A stretch of 64,000 nucleotides of DNA from Pseudoramibacter alactolyticus (lineage in GTDB: Bacteria; Bacillota; Clostridia; Eubacteriales; Eubacteriaceae): NCBI RefSeq assembly GCF_050908235.1, contig NZ_CP194340.1; one strand, written 5' to 3'. Made by a program: the position numbers and the translations under genes. Positions 43,059 through 51,679 of the stretch are shown here, one piece after another. Each line of letters begins with the position of its first letter. Within the stretch, counting starts at the first letter, position 1. The notes beneath the pieces are model-generated. The model was not told the origin of the DNA, searched no databases, and was given only the letters and a program-made list of their open reading frames with translations.

Positions 43059-43568
43059 ATGCTTAGTGAAAACATTAAAACGATCAGAAAATCAAAAGGA
43101 CTTTCGCAGGACGAACTTGCAGTTAAGCTGAACGTAGTACGACAGACCGTATCCAAATGGGAAAGGGGATTATCAGTTCCCGATTCTGAGATGCTGATTT
43201 CCATATCGGAAGTGCTTGAAACGCCGGTAAGCACGCTGCTTGGAGAAAGTATTAATGAGTCGGAGGCAAGCGAACTAAAGGCGATTTCTGAAAAACTTGA
43301 AGTCATTAATCTTCAGCTGGCGCAGCGAAAAGAACGAAGCAGACGATTGCTGCATGGATTATTTATCATCTTGTGTGCCATCACGGTTCTTATCTTTGCG
43401 GTCATTGGCATAGCTGGCAGCCCTTATCTTGGGTGGGATTATAGCGATCCGGAAATTGCGGTTGCCGGTACGTTATTTCATGCGTTTGAGTTTGTCTTTG
43501 TAAGAATGGCACCGATTATTTTCATCGCCGGCATTATTGGAAGTGTTCTGACAAGAAGAAAAGTATAA
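43059..43568 (+). CDS. XRE-family regulator with C-terminal membrane helices
   Basis: 169 residues from ATG 43059 (AAAGGGGG upstream). Residues 1-62 are a Cro/CI helix-turn-helix: NIKTIRKSKGLSQDELAVKL, VVRQTVSKWERGLSVPD, then EVLETPVSTLLGE. A coiled coil (about 65-90) links to two membrane helices (about 96-120 and 145-163). This plan, soluble HTH plus membrane anchor, is common in Firmicutes for sensing envelope stress. A strong hairpin follows at 43588. Confidence 0.88.
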   Translation: MLSENIKTIRKSKGLSQDELAVKLNVVRQTVSKWERGLSVPDSEMLISISEVLETPVSTLLGESINESEASELKAISEKLEVINLQLAQRKERSRRLLHGLFIILCAITVLIFAVIGIAGSPYLGWDYSDPEIAVAGTLFHAFEFVFVRMAPIIFIAGIIGSVLTRRKV

Positions 43569-43584
43569 AAATAGTTGCTGACAA

Positions 43585-43701
43585 AAAGAGCAAGCTGCCC
43601 TATAGGTAAATCCCAAGGGCAGCTTGCTCTGTCTCTGTCTAAGTTTCAACTTGTCAAAAAATCAAAAATTTGGAGTCGCTCTTATATTTTGTAATGTCAA
43701 T
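43585..43701 (+). repeat. 117-bp direct repeat, left copy
   Basis: Matches 48014-48130 with two mismatches. It contains the terminator hairpin and the last 17 codons (minus strand) of a serine recombinase. The two copies bracket 4.4 kb with the recombinase remnant and the macrodomain-sirtuin genes. Confidence 0.9.
43588..43632. terminator. Bidirectional terminator in the left repeat
   Basis: Perfect 13-bp stem gagcaagctgccc / gggcagcttgctc around a 17-base loop. It ends the XRE gene and, on the other strand, lies after the recombinase. Confidence 0.8.
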
Positions 43702-44532
43702 GTTGACGCCGGATTTGAATTCGACGGTAAATGTCTCTGCATAGACGGTAATCTTCTGGATGAGTTTCCGGACGTCTGCCTTATCAAATTTGCGGATGCC
43801 CGTTTTCTGCCCGGCGATGAAGTCCTGCAGCTCCTTGATTCGGTTTATGGCTTCTTCCCGGCTGTGGCTGTTGATGGTGGCTCTTTCCTTTTGCTTGCGG
43901 AGCCGGAAGGTCTCGTCTGCGATGGCATTGTAGTCCTGCTTCAAGCCTCGTAGCAATCTTGTCCATGCTGGAGCCCTCCAGGTACTCGCGATAGATTCGT
44001 TTTACGACCTTTCCCTGCTGGTATCGATATAAAGTCCAATTTTCACGTTCTGGCTGAGGATTGGCTCTTTCTGCTGGGCAAGGCTGGCCATGATCGTGAT
44101 CAGCACCTCGCTTTTGGCATCCATTGTGTTGATGGACTCTTTTTCAAAATAGACCGAGATGTTCTTGTCCTTGAGTTGTCGGATGTACTGCAGACAGTCG
44201 AGGGTGTTGCAGGCAAAACGGGAAATCGATTTGGTGATGATCATGTTGATGTTCTCAGCCATGCACTCGTCGATCATGCGGTTGAATTCGTCTCGCTTTT
44301 TGGTGTTGGTGCCGGAGATGCCGTCATCCGAGAAAATGTCCGCCAGCTCCCACTGTGGATTTTGCTGAATGTATTCTGTGTAGTGACTGACCTGCACATC
44401 GTAGCTGGTTTCCTGCTTATCGGAATCGGTACTGACTCTGCAGTAGGCAGCAACACGGAGTTTAGGCGCATTGTCCTTGCTGACGCTGTTTCCGACCTTA
44501 GGTCTAGCCGGGATAAAGGTTACGTTTGCCAT
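43654..44532 (-). pseudogene. Large serine recombinase, internally deleted and frameshifted
   Basis: From ATG 44532: KLRVAAYCRVSTDSDKQETSY with the catalytic Ser of the resolvase domain (about residue 34), EYIQQNPQWELADIFSDDGISGT and SISRFACNTLDCLQYIRQL, then SLAQQKEPILSQNVKIG. After residue 176 the frame ends; a second frame gives YRYQQGKVVKRIYREYLEGSSMDKIATRLEA and a third, from 43956, DETFRLRKQKERATINSHSREE ... ITKYKSDSKFLIF. Much of the DNA-binding middle is missing. It was the integrase of an ICE or similar element, now inactive. Confidence 0.8.
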
Positions 44533-44533
44533 C

Positions 44534-44764
44534 TTATATCACCGACCTTTCAATCAGGCTGTAAAGGTACTCGGCCTGAAGTGCGGGATCGTCATAGCTC
44601 TTTTCAGGCTTTTCAAAATGGAAATGTACAGGTGCTGTCTGAGCAGGTTTATCTTTCTTTCTGTTAAGCCTTCCGAGTGCTTCTGCCCGACGCTGCTTTT
44701 CCGACTCAGCTTTATCGAAGGTTTCCTTGAAAATCCAAATACCGATTGTCCGGTTGGCGGGCAT
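44534..44764 (-). CDS. Small ORF coupled to the recombinase remnant
   Basis: 76 residues from the Met at 44764, ending 2 bases before the recombinase ATG. Charged helix ETFDKAESEKQRRAEALGRLNRKKD, then APVHFHFEKPEKSYDDPALQAEYLYSLIERSVI. It may be a recombinase-associated accessory protein or part of a second, truncated recombinase. A plus-strand frame over the same bases ends in KKMAAITVADVIGDTEKYAG and could be the remnant instead. Confidence 0.35.
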   Translation of the reverse strand: MPANRTIGIWIFKETFDKAESEKQRRAEALGRLNRKKDKPAQTAPVHFHFEKPEKSYDDPALQAEYLYSLIERSVI

Positions 44765-45048
44765 ATTTACCTGATTCTGGATGATAAACTTGAGCGCGTG
44801 CAGAGTGCAATGGAAAAGAAAATGGCAGCGATAACCGTGGCGGATGTAATAGGGGATACTGAAAAGTACGCAGGTCAAAAAGAATTAGGTTAATATAGAA
44901 AATATGATCATAATTTCCGAGGCTTTCGGATAAAATTCGAAGGCCTCAAATTTTTTGATGTATCTATTGACATTACAACGAGATCGTGATATTCTTTGCC
45001 TGTAATCAAGAGAGTTATAACATAAAAGCTTTTAGGGAGGCAATCAAC

Positions 45049-45678
45049 ATGAGAATTGCAGTAGTAGCAGCAAATGGACGAGTAGCAAACAAGGTTATCG
45101 AGGAAGCAGTAAACAGAGGATTTGAGGTTACGGCTTTCGGACGCAAGGAGAACAATACCAAAGCACAGACCTACGTTCAGAAGGATTTGTTTGATCTGAC
45201 AGTAGAGGATCTGAAGGGCTTTGATGCAGTCGTGGATGCATTCGGAGCATGGACGGAGGACACGCTTCCTCAGCACAGCACATCGCTCAATCATCTGTGT
45301 GATATTCTGTCCGGGACAGATACTCGCCTTCTGGTTGTCGGCGGTGCAGGTTCCCTCTATGTTAATCCGGAACATACTACATGTGTCTCTGACGGCACGG
45401 ATTTCCCCGATGCCTTCAAGCCTCTCGCTGCGGCAATGGCCAAGGCACTCGGCGAGCTTCGTGAGCGCAAGGATGTGAAGTGGACGTATATCAGCCCGGC
45501 GGGCGATTTTCAGGCTGACGGCTCAAGGGACGGGGCATATATCCTCGGCGGTGAAGAGCTGGTTCTCAACGATAGAGGCGAGAGCATCATCAGCTATGCG
45601 GATTATGCCATTGCTATGGTTGATGAGATTGAAAGCGGCAACCACATTCAGCAGAGAATTAGTGTGGTTAGAAAGTAA
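45049..45678 (+). CDS. NAD(P)-binding Rossmann protein (atypical SDR)
   Basis: 209 residues from ATG 45049, with AGGGAGG upstream. MRIAVVAANGRVANKVIEEA has the NAD(P) loop AANGRVA in place of the usual GATGxxG, then strand and helix repeats: VTAFGRKE, DLTVEDLKGFDAVVDAFGA, RLLVVGGAGSLYV and a conserved WTYISPAGDF. It resembles the YwnB/YwnA-type NmrA-like reductases. Function unknown. First of four same-strand genes (with the flavin/ferredoxin protein, macrodomain and sirtuin). Confidence 0.8.
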   Translation: MRIAVVAANGRVANKVIEEAVNRGFEVTAFGRKENNTKAQTYVQKDLFDLTVEDLKGFDAVVDAFGAWTEDTLPQHSTSLNHLCDILSGTDTRLLVVGGAGSLYVNPEHTTCVSDGTDFPDAFKPLAAAMAKALGELRERKDVKWTYISPAGDFQADGSRDGAYILGGEELVLNDRGESIISYADYAIAMVDEIESGNHIQQRISVVRK

Positions 45679-45758
45679 TTGCCGATGACTCAGTTACCAG
45701 TAATTTCTGCCCTGTGGAGTAATTTTTATCTGCAGGGCAGAATTGCAGGAGAAGTTAA

Positions 45759-46427
45759 ATGGATACACGGGAATATTTGAGAATTCTTGTGGAGGAAATC
45801 CACTCTGCCATCGTCGCTACAATCGATAAGGACGGTCATCCGGTTACCAGAGCAATCGATATGATGCTGTGGGATGACAACGGTGTGTATTTTCTGCCGG
45901 CAAAAGGAAAAGAGTTTTATAGACAGCTGCAGGAGCAGCAATATATATCATTGTCTGCAGTCAGGGATAAGAAAGCGATTTCTCTTCGCGGTTGTGTTGA
46001 GAACATCGGCAGTGAGAAGCTGGATGTTATTTTCGAGAAGAATGAATATATGCAGAAAATCTATCCCGGTGATACCAGAAACGCACTTGAAGTTTTCCGT
46101 CTGTATGATGCGCAGGGCGAATTCTTTGATATAAGTGATCCGTCTCATGTGACGAGAGGAGCGATTAATATTGGTATAAAACCGGAACTGATATCCGGCT
46201 TTTTTGTAGGGGAAGGCTGCATAGGATGCAGAAACTGCTCGGTTGTTTGTCCGCAGAGTTGTATTGATAGCAGCAGTATTCCTGCCGTCATCGATCAGAA
46301 CCGATGTCTCCATTGCGGGCGATGTGCGGAAGCGTGCCCGGTTGGCGTGATTGAAAGAAGGCGATGGTATGACGCAGGAAGAAAGAAGGACGTATCTGAT
46401 AAGGCGGCTCCTGTCGGAGAATATTGA
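45759..46427 (+). CDS. Pyridoxamine-phosphate-oxidase-like flavoprotein fused to 2[4Fe-4S] ferredoxin
   Basis: 222 residues. Residues about 1-135 are a split-barrel FMN-binding domain (SAIVATIDKDGHPVTRAID, WDDNGVYFLPAKGKEFYRQL, LRGCVENIG). Residues about 150-205 carry CIGCRNCSVVCPQ and CLHCGRCAEACPVGV, two [4Fe-4S] motifs. The fusion could pass electrons between ferredoxin and a flavin substrate. It overlaps the macrodomain gene by 59 bases. GGAGAAG lies before the ATG. Confidence 0.85.
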   Translation: MDTREYLRILVEEIHSAIVATIDKDGHPVTRAIDMMLWDDNGVYFLPAKGKEFYRQLQEQQYISLSAVRDKKAISLRGCVENIGSEKLDVIFEKNEYMQKIYPGDTRNALEVFRLYDAQGEFFDISDPSHVTRGAINIGIKPELISGFFVGEGCIGCRNCSVVCPQSCIDSSSIPAVIDQNRCLHCGRCAEACPVGVIERRRWYDAGRKKDVSDKAAPVGEY

Positions 46428-47142
46428 ATATAAGGGATGTGAGGTTTCACAAGAAGAAGCTGGTCAGCGGCAGCTTTTAAGAGGACTCATGAATGTAAGA
46501 ATGCCTGCTGATGCAGATGATGAATTTGTCCGTGTTCAGGATGAGTATCTCCAGAAAGAACAGAAAGCCAAGGGTGTTGTGGATGTGAATACCCTTAAAG
46601 AAGTTGAGCCGGGAATCTGTCTCTGGAAGGGCGACATTACCAGACTGAATGTGGAAGCCATCGTAAATGCCGCGAATAGCGGAATGACTGGCTGTTACAG
46701 GCCGAATCATAACTGCATTGATAATTGCATCCACACTTTTTCCGGGATTCAGCTGCGAAAAGAATGCTCAGATATCATGGTTGCACAGGGATTTGAAGAA
46801 CCGACCGGTCAGGCAAAAATCACACCGGGTTATAACCTTCCGGCAAAATACGTGATCCATACTGTCGGGCCGATTGTATCCGGACGTTTGACGAAAACGC
46901 ATGAAGCGCAGCTGGCGTCATGCTACAACTCCTGCCTTAAAACAGCGGCAGAAAATGATTTGTCGAGTATTGCATTCTGCTGTATTTCAACAGGAGTATT
47001 CATGTTTCCAAATTATAGAGCAGCGGAAATTGCCGTGCAGACGGTAAGAGAATTTCTGAAAAAATCTACATCAGTAAAGAAGGTGATCTTCAATGTTTTC
47101 AAAGAATACGATCTCGAAATCTACCGGGAACTGCTCGGATAA
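46369..47142 (+). CDS. Zinc-type macrodomain ADP-ribosyl hydrolase
   Basis: 257 residues from ATG 46369 (AAGAAGG upstream; the frame is open from TTG 46351). An N-terminal helical part (about 1-80) precedes the macrodomain: ICLWKGDITRLNVEAIVNAANSGMTGCY (about 84-111), then RPNHNCIDNCIHTFSGIQLRKEC, whose Cys/His set matches the zinc-binding macrodomains of Staphylococcus and Streptococcus, and VIHTVGP and CCISTGVFMFP for ADP-ribose. It removes mono-ADP-ribose from proteins. The adjacent sirtuin gene overlaps by 50 bases. Confidence 0.92.
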   Translation: MTQEERRTYLIRRLLSENIEYKGCEVSQEEAGQRQLLRGLMNVRMPADADDEFVRVQDEYLQKEQKAKGVVDVNTLKEVEPGICLWKGDITRLNVEAIVNAANSGMTGCYRPNHNCIDNCIHTFSGIQLRKECSDIMVAQGFEEPTGQAKITPGYNLPAKYVIHTVGPIVSGRLTKTHEAQLASCYNSCLKTAAENDLSSIAFCCISTGVFMFPNYRAAEIAVQTVREFLKKSTSVKKVIFNVFKEYDLEIYRELLG

Positions 47143-48010
47143 AATAAAAAAATTCAAAGCAGTGTTGGATGCCGCTGATGCTGTCGTTATCGGTGCAGGC
47201 TCAGGCTTGTCCACGGCTGCCGGATTTAACTATTTCGGAGAGCGGTTTCACAAATATTTTCAGGACTTCATAGATAAATATGGCATCCGTGATATGTATT
47301 CCGGAGGCTTCTATCCGTTTCCTTCTGCTGAAATTCAATGGGCATGGTGGAGCCGTCATATATGGCTGAATAGATACGTGAAAGCGCCGAAACCGGTTTA
47401 TTCAGAATTGCTGGATCGGGTGAAGGATATGGATTACTTTGTGCTGACAACAAACGTTGACCACCAGTTCCAGCAGGCAGGTTTTAACAAGAAACGACTT
47501 TTTTATACACAGGGTGATTATGGTTTGTTCCAGTGCAGCAAGCCATGTCATAATGAGACTTATGATAATAAAGAGATTGTACGAGACATGATTGAAGCGC
47601 AGGGATTTGTTATAGAAGGTGATGACTCGCTTACCATTCCGGTGGGTGCAGAGATTGCAATGGAAGTGCCAGAGAAACTTGTCCCTCGTTGTCCTGTTTG
47701 CAAAGAGGAAATGACAGTGAATCTGCGGTGTGACGATTCATTTGTTGAGGATGAAGGCTGGCACAGGGCAGCAGATTGTTATTCAGAGTTTATCAGACGG
47801 CATAAAAACTCAAATATTGTCTACCTTGAACTTGGAGTGGGAATGAATACGCCGGTTATTATCAAGTATCCGTTTTGGCAGTATACAGCACAGAATCTTA
47901 AGGCATATTATGTATGCCTGAATTTGAATGAGGCTTATGTGCCAGACGAAATAGCTGACAGGTCAATTTCTATTGATGGAGATATTTTAGACGTTATAAA
48001 AAAATTATGA
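47093..48010 (+). CDS. SirTM-class sirtuin, protein ADP-ribosyltransferase
   Basis: 305 residues. AADAVVIGAGSGLSTAAGFNYFG (about 29-51) is the NAD loop with SirTM features in place of the deacetylase GAGxSxxSGIPDFR, and the usual catalytic stretch TTNVDHQFQQAGF (about 120-132) follows. A zinc ribbon is suggested by CSKPC and CPVC. SirTMs modify partner proteins such as a lipoylated GcvH-like carrier; the linked macrodomain reverses this. No GcvH-L or LplA2 gene is beside it here. The stop is 4 bases before the right 117-bp repeat. Confidence 0.92.
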   Translation: MFSKNTISKSTGNCSDKIKKFKAVLDAADAVVIGAGSGLSTAAGFNYFGERFHKYFQDFIDKYGIRDMYSGGFYPFPSAEIQWAWWSRHIWLNRYVKAPKPVYSELLDRVKDMDYFVLTTNVDHQFQQAGFNKKRLFYTQGDYGLFQCSKPCHNETYDNKEIVRDMIEAQGFVIEGDDSLTIPVGAEIAMEVPEKLVPRCPVCKEEMTVNLRCDDSFVEDEGWHRAADCYSEFIRRHKNSNIVYLELGVGMNTPVIIKYPFWQYTAQNLKAYYVCLNLNEAYVPDEIADRSISIDGDILDVIKKL

Positions 48011-48013
48011 ATT

Positions 48014-48130
48014 AAAGAGCAAGCTGCCCTATAGGTAAATCCCAAGGGCAGCTTGCTCTGTTTCTGTCTAAGTTTCAACTTGTCAAAAAATCAAAAATTT
48101 GGAGTCGCTCTTATATTCTGTAATGTCAAT
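48014..48130 (+). repeat. 117-bp direct repeat, right copy
   Basis: Second copy of the 43585-43701 repeat with two C/T differences. On the minus strand it encodes ITEYKSDSKFLIF-stop, so it is the tail of another serine-recombinase gene whose body is gone. Confidence 0.9.
48017..48061. terminator. Bidirectional terminator in the right repeat
   Basis: Same 13-bp stem gagcaagctgccc / gggcagcttgctc as in the left copy. It closes the sirtuin transcript. Confidence 0.8.
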
Positions 48131-48313
48131 AATGAAATATTGTGGTATAAGCATTGACTTCATCTTTAAGAACGGCATGCTGAATTGCGTCCCGGCAGCC
48201 TGGACATTCAGACTTTCAAAGCTTTTGTCCCCATTGATTTCTATTCCTTTCATCTGCGCATGGCAACCTGGTTTGACCGGATACCATTCTTATGGGATGC
48301 AGCTTCTCAATTT

Positions 48314-49850
48314 TTATTTCTGCTGCGTTTGTTTTGCTCTTTCTTGTTTATCCAGCGCTTTTCCCTCTTTTTCTATATCTTTAAGGTTGCCCCCCGTACT
48401 GCTAAACCCCGTCCAGTATTTGCTTTGCGGATCCAATCGACTGGTGGAAGGAATATAATAAACGAACTCTCCCTTTCGCGCCTTTATCGATTCAATGTAT
48501 TCTTTCGATTCTTTTTCTCGCTTTGTGTTCTCAACTTCCAGGATTTTACTTATCTTCTTATATCTTTTCTCTGCAAGTTTTTTCAGCTTTTGCGCCACGA
48601 CGCCATTTTTTTGATATAGTCCTGCGTATTCACCACTATCGTTGGAAGATGTCCCGCCATACATAATTAAAGTATTTAATGCATTTTTTTCGACGATTGG
48701 GCCTCTTTCCGAGCGGATTCTATTGTGCGTCAGGCCGGCTTCCTGACGTCCTGAAACTCTCATGATCATGTTATCATCAAGGAGCTCCCATTTATAATTG
48801 GTGTAAGAAAGTTCATGGATTCTCTGCAGTTCTGAAGTTAACTTGTCCGCGTCTCTTGCAGAAGAATAATAACCGCCTCCGGCTTTTGCAATTTCTTTAA
48901 GTACACTATCTTGAGTTGCATCGACATTAAAGCCGACAATACCGAGAACAATGTCGGTTTTTCCATTTTTAAGTCTTTTTGCAACTGTTGCAGGATTTTC
49001 TCCGCAGGTTTCGATGCCGTCTGTTACAATATAAAGAATATTAAGGTTCTTTTTCCCCCTTAAATTTACTTAAATCTTTTGTCCCCTCTTCAATAGATTT
49101 TGAAATTGAAGTCCAGCCCGTAGGCTTCAAAGACGCAAGATCCGACTCAATTCCCTGAACGTCCAGCTTTTTAATGGGATGAATTAGTTCATTGGCATTG
49201 CAGGATTCTTCCTTTTTCGTATTTGAATTGTCTCCTTTATGGCCAAAGACACGGACCCCCACATTTGCGTTTGCCGGCATCTCTGACAAAACTTTACCGA
49301 TCGATGATTTTGCAATATTCATCATCGACTCACCGTTAATCCGTTTGGCCATAGAACCTGAACAATCCAACACAATTTCCACGTTCACATTGGCATTTTC
49401 TCTTATTTTTCTGTGAGTAAACTGGTCTTTGCCATCATTTTTAAAAATCACATAACTGAAACGTTCGATAGGTTCAACTGGCTCATAATCATAAGCGCCA
49501 ATGTATAATAACTGTTTGAAAAGGCGCGCGATCTCTTTATCAGAAGCATCTTCATCCAATTTATGGCTAATTTTTTTCAGTTCTTTTTGAGCGTTCTTCC
49601 ACCATTGATTCATATTGTCCGAATAGTTGTCTTTATAAACGCTGGGTTGGGGACAAATACCTCCCGGGGCATCGGCAATCGCTTCATAGTTATATTTTAT
49701 ATCAGGGAGTTTTCCGTTTACCCCCTTACCACTCTGAAGCTCATTTTCGCTGGAAGCCTTTTTTTCTATTCCTTTTTTATTTCCGCATCCGGTCAGAGCC
49801 GTACTGCTTATCAGCATTATAGCAAGCATCATGCAAAGTATTTTTTTCAT
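48314..49850 (-). pseudogene. vWA-domain lipoprotein, frameshifted
   Basis: First frame from ATG 49850: signal peptide with lipobox LTGC (Cys at about 22), then the vWA domain with MIDAS motif VLDCSGSMA (about residue 162) and VRVFGHKGDN. It stops at about residue 269. One frame over the protein goes on as NLNILYIVTDGIETCGENPATVA ... DSVLKEIAKAGGGYYSS, and ends as a charged C-terminus (to 48314). The shift lies at the C5/T5 run 49050-49059. Repaired length about 512 residues. Metal-dependent protein binding on the cell surface is expected; partner unknown. Confidence 0.75.
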
Positions 49851-49882
49851 AATCTCTCCTTATTTCACCATATTATGTGTTT

Positions 49883-50644
49883 TTATTGTTTAGACGATCG
49901 TATCTCACGCATCTCATTGATGTTAGAAATATGGAAAAATATCGAAACAATAATCGTCACAAGAAACGCGATGGTAAAAAAACGTTCGCTCTTCATTAAG
50001 TTCAAACCGACACTACGAAATTTGAAATACCAATATGTATATATTCCGAGGTCTGTAAAAATATATAACCGGAGAATAAAATTCATTTTTGAATTTACAA
50101 AGTCTTTTCTCCAAAATAAAAATTGAAAAATTAGTGACGAGAACAACAAAACCAATGGTGCTGAATAAATCTTCCAGGTGATTCTCCAGAAAGAAGAAAC
50201 ACGCATTAATGTCATAATACCTTTATATGCATCATTTTTCTCCTTATTATTCGTGATTTCCCTTCCAAAAGAATCAATAATCTTGCCGTTTTCTACATAA
50301 ATTAGCACGGGCACCCTGCTGATCTTATATTTATTACAGACCGGGAGAATCTCATATTCTGGCAATTTCTTTTTTGTCCTAAAATAGTCTGTATTGAAAT
50401 ACCATATTTGTTTATTCTCCCGCTGTGAAGCCAACTGCAATATCGGATAGAATATTTGGCAGGAAGGACAGGATGGTCGCCCGAAATAGATATATCCGCT
50501 TTTTATGTTCTCAACTTCTCCAAGACGCGTCATCTGTCTAATGTTTTCATGGCTATTTAGCTGGGCTGTCATCCCTATGCTGAAAATGAATGGAATAATG
50601 AAAAGAAATAATATTAACCCCTGTTTGCCGGATGTATTTTTCAC
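49883..50644 (-). CDS. Membrane thioredoxin-like protein
   Basis: 253 residues. One N-terminal helix (about 8-25), then a thioredoxin-like domain with GRPSCPSCQIF (CPSC redox motif at about 58-61) and a cis-Pro strand SRVPVLIYVENGKII (about 108-122). Three to four further helices follow (about 160-178, 188-203, 220-240). The type resembles bacteriocin-transport accessory and membrane disulfide proteins. It lies 32 bases upstream of the vWA lipoprotein on the same strand, so the two may form one surface unit. Confidence 0.75.
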   Translation of the reverse strand: MKNTSGKQGLILFLFIIPFIFSIGMTAQLNSHENIRQMTRLGEVENIKSGYIYFGRPSCPSCQIFYPILQLASQRENKQIWYFNTDYFRTKKKLPEYEILPVCNKYKISRVPVLIYVENGKIIDSFGREITNNKEKNDAYKGIMTLMRVSSFWRITWKIYSAPLVLLFSSLIFQFLFWRKDFVNSKMNFILRLYIFTDLGIYTYWYFKFRSVGLNLMKSERFFTIAFLVTIIVSIFFHISNINEMREIRSSKQ

Positions 50645-50654
50645 TTATCTATCC

Positions 50655-50949
50655 TTAAAAATACGATCGATTCGAATACATTAAAATTTTTTGGCGATTT
50701 TTTATCGCCATCACACGGACACGGTCATCAATGGCACTGCCATGAAATAAGTTCAACAACCTGTTGCCTGCCTTTCTGGAATACTTTTTTCGAAAACAAA
50801 ATACGCAATAATCCGTAAAATTAAGCCCGCCGATAGAAAAATTCCAAATTATTTTAAGGGATTGGCCAACGTCTTCAACGAAAACCGGCCGCTCATTAAG
50901 GTATTTTTGATTGTCAGCTGCCTTTTTTGTTTGCAACGCTTTTATTCAT
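50655..50949 (-). pseudogene. Hypothetical gene upstream of the thioredoxin-like gene, probable frameshift
   Basis: ATG 50949 (MNKSVANKKGS) runs into a stop after 11 codons. The neighbouring frame is open for 93 codons (KKAADNQKYLNERPVFVEDVGQSLKIIWNFSIGG ... FTDYCVFCFRKKYSRKAGNRLL). One A too many in the AAAAAA run near 50920 explains the split. Family unknown. It ends 10 bases before the thioredoxin-like gene, suggesting an operon. Confidence 0.45.
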
Positions 50950-51369
50950 TTTAGAGATTAAATATGCAATTTTTATCTTATAATATCATTGTTATGGACT
51001 GTTTGTAAAATTTGTTTATCTATATTTGATGAACAGATGAATTCCGATTGATCTGCCCCATTTCTTTTTCCGCCGGCTTTTTCTGGCATGTTCAACCATA
51101 CCGAACAGCTGTGGGATGGGGATCCGGGTGTGTTCTTTAGCGCAGAGGCGCAGGATACCGTTAAGGCATCGATTCATGTCCGTGGACGGGACTTTCATTT
51201 CCTTTCGTAAACGGAGGTTTTCCCGTTGACAGTCTCTGTGATAAGTGTTATCCACACAGATGTTACAATCTCTTCATTGCTGCGCCTTGTGATTGTTTAA
51301 ATGGCAAGGGCCGTTAAAGATAAAAGGTGAGGCATTCGAGGCAGATTGGGAAGTCGGTGTTTTTTATGA
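50950..51369. other. Region without a recognisable gene
   Basis: A minus-strand frame at 51016-51255 (79 codons, Arg/Lys-rich) has no family match and no good start context. Nothing else in this 420-base stretch can be supported. It borders the left uppP-end repeat. Confidence 0.3.
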
Positions 51370-51679
51370 AAAAACACGGCCGAAGCCGCGCTTAAAAAAT
51401 ATTAAAATAAAAGATAGAGTTTATCCGGCGATTAAGAAGAAGCCGAGAACAATGATTTCCAGCACGATGCGGTACCAACCGAAAGCTTTGAAGCCGTGCT
51501 GCTTGATGGATTGCATCAGGAAGCGGATGGCGAAAATCGAAACGGCAAAGGCCACGATCATGCCAACGGGCAGGATGCCCAGTTCGCCGCCGGCAAAGCG
51601 ATGGAACTTGAGCAGTTTGATCAGCGAGCCGCCGAATATCGCCGGAATGGCCAGAAAGAATGTGAACTCTGCGGCGGCG
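51370..51679 (-). pseudogene. Duplicated 3' end of uppP (left boundary repeat)
   Basis: About 310 bases match 58498-58807, the last about 86 codons and terminator of uppP, in the same orientation with roughly 17 mismatches, mostly transitions (about 94-95% identity, counted by eye). The upstream part of the gene is missing: after 51679 the sequence is unrelated. The two copies are 7,128 bases apart and bracket the LacI/aldolase/transporter island. Confidence 0.85.

Noticed and set aside
44471..44893. 140-codon plus-strand frame ending in KKMAAITVADVIGD
   Set aside because: Only its last part looks protein-like, and it lies opposite a recombinase-linked ORF. I could not support a complete gene, so it is only mentioned as an alternative.
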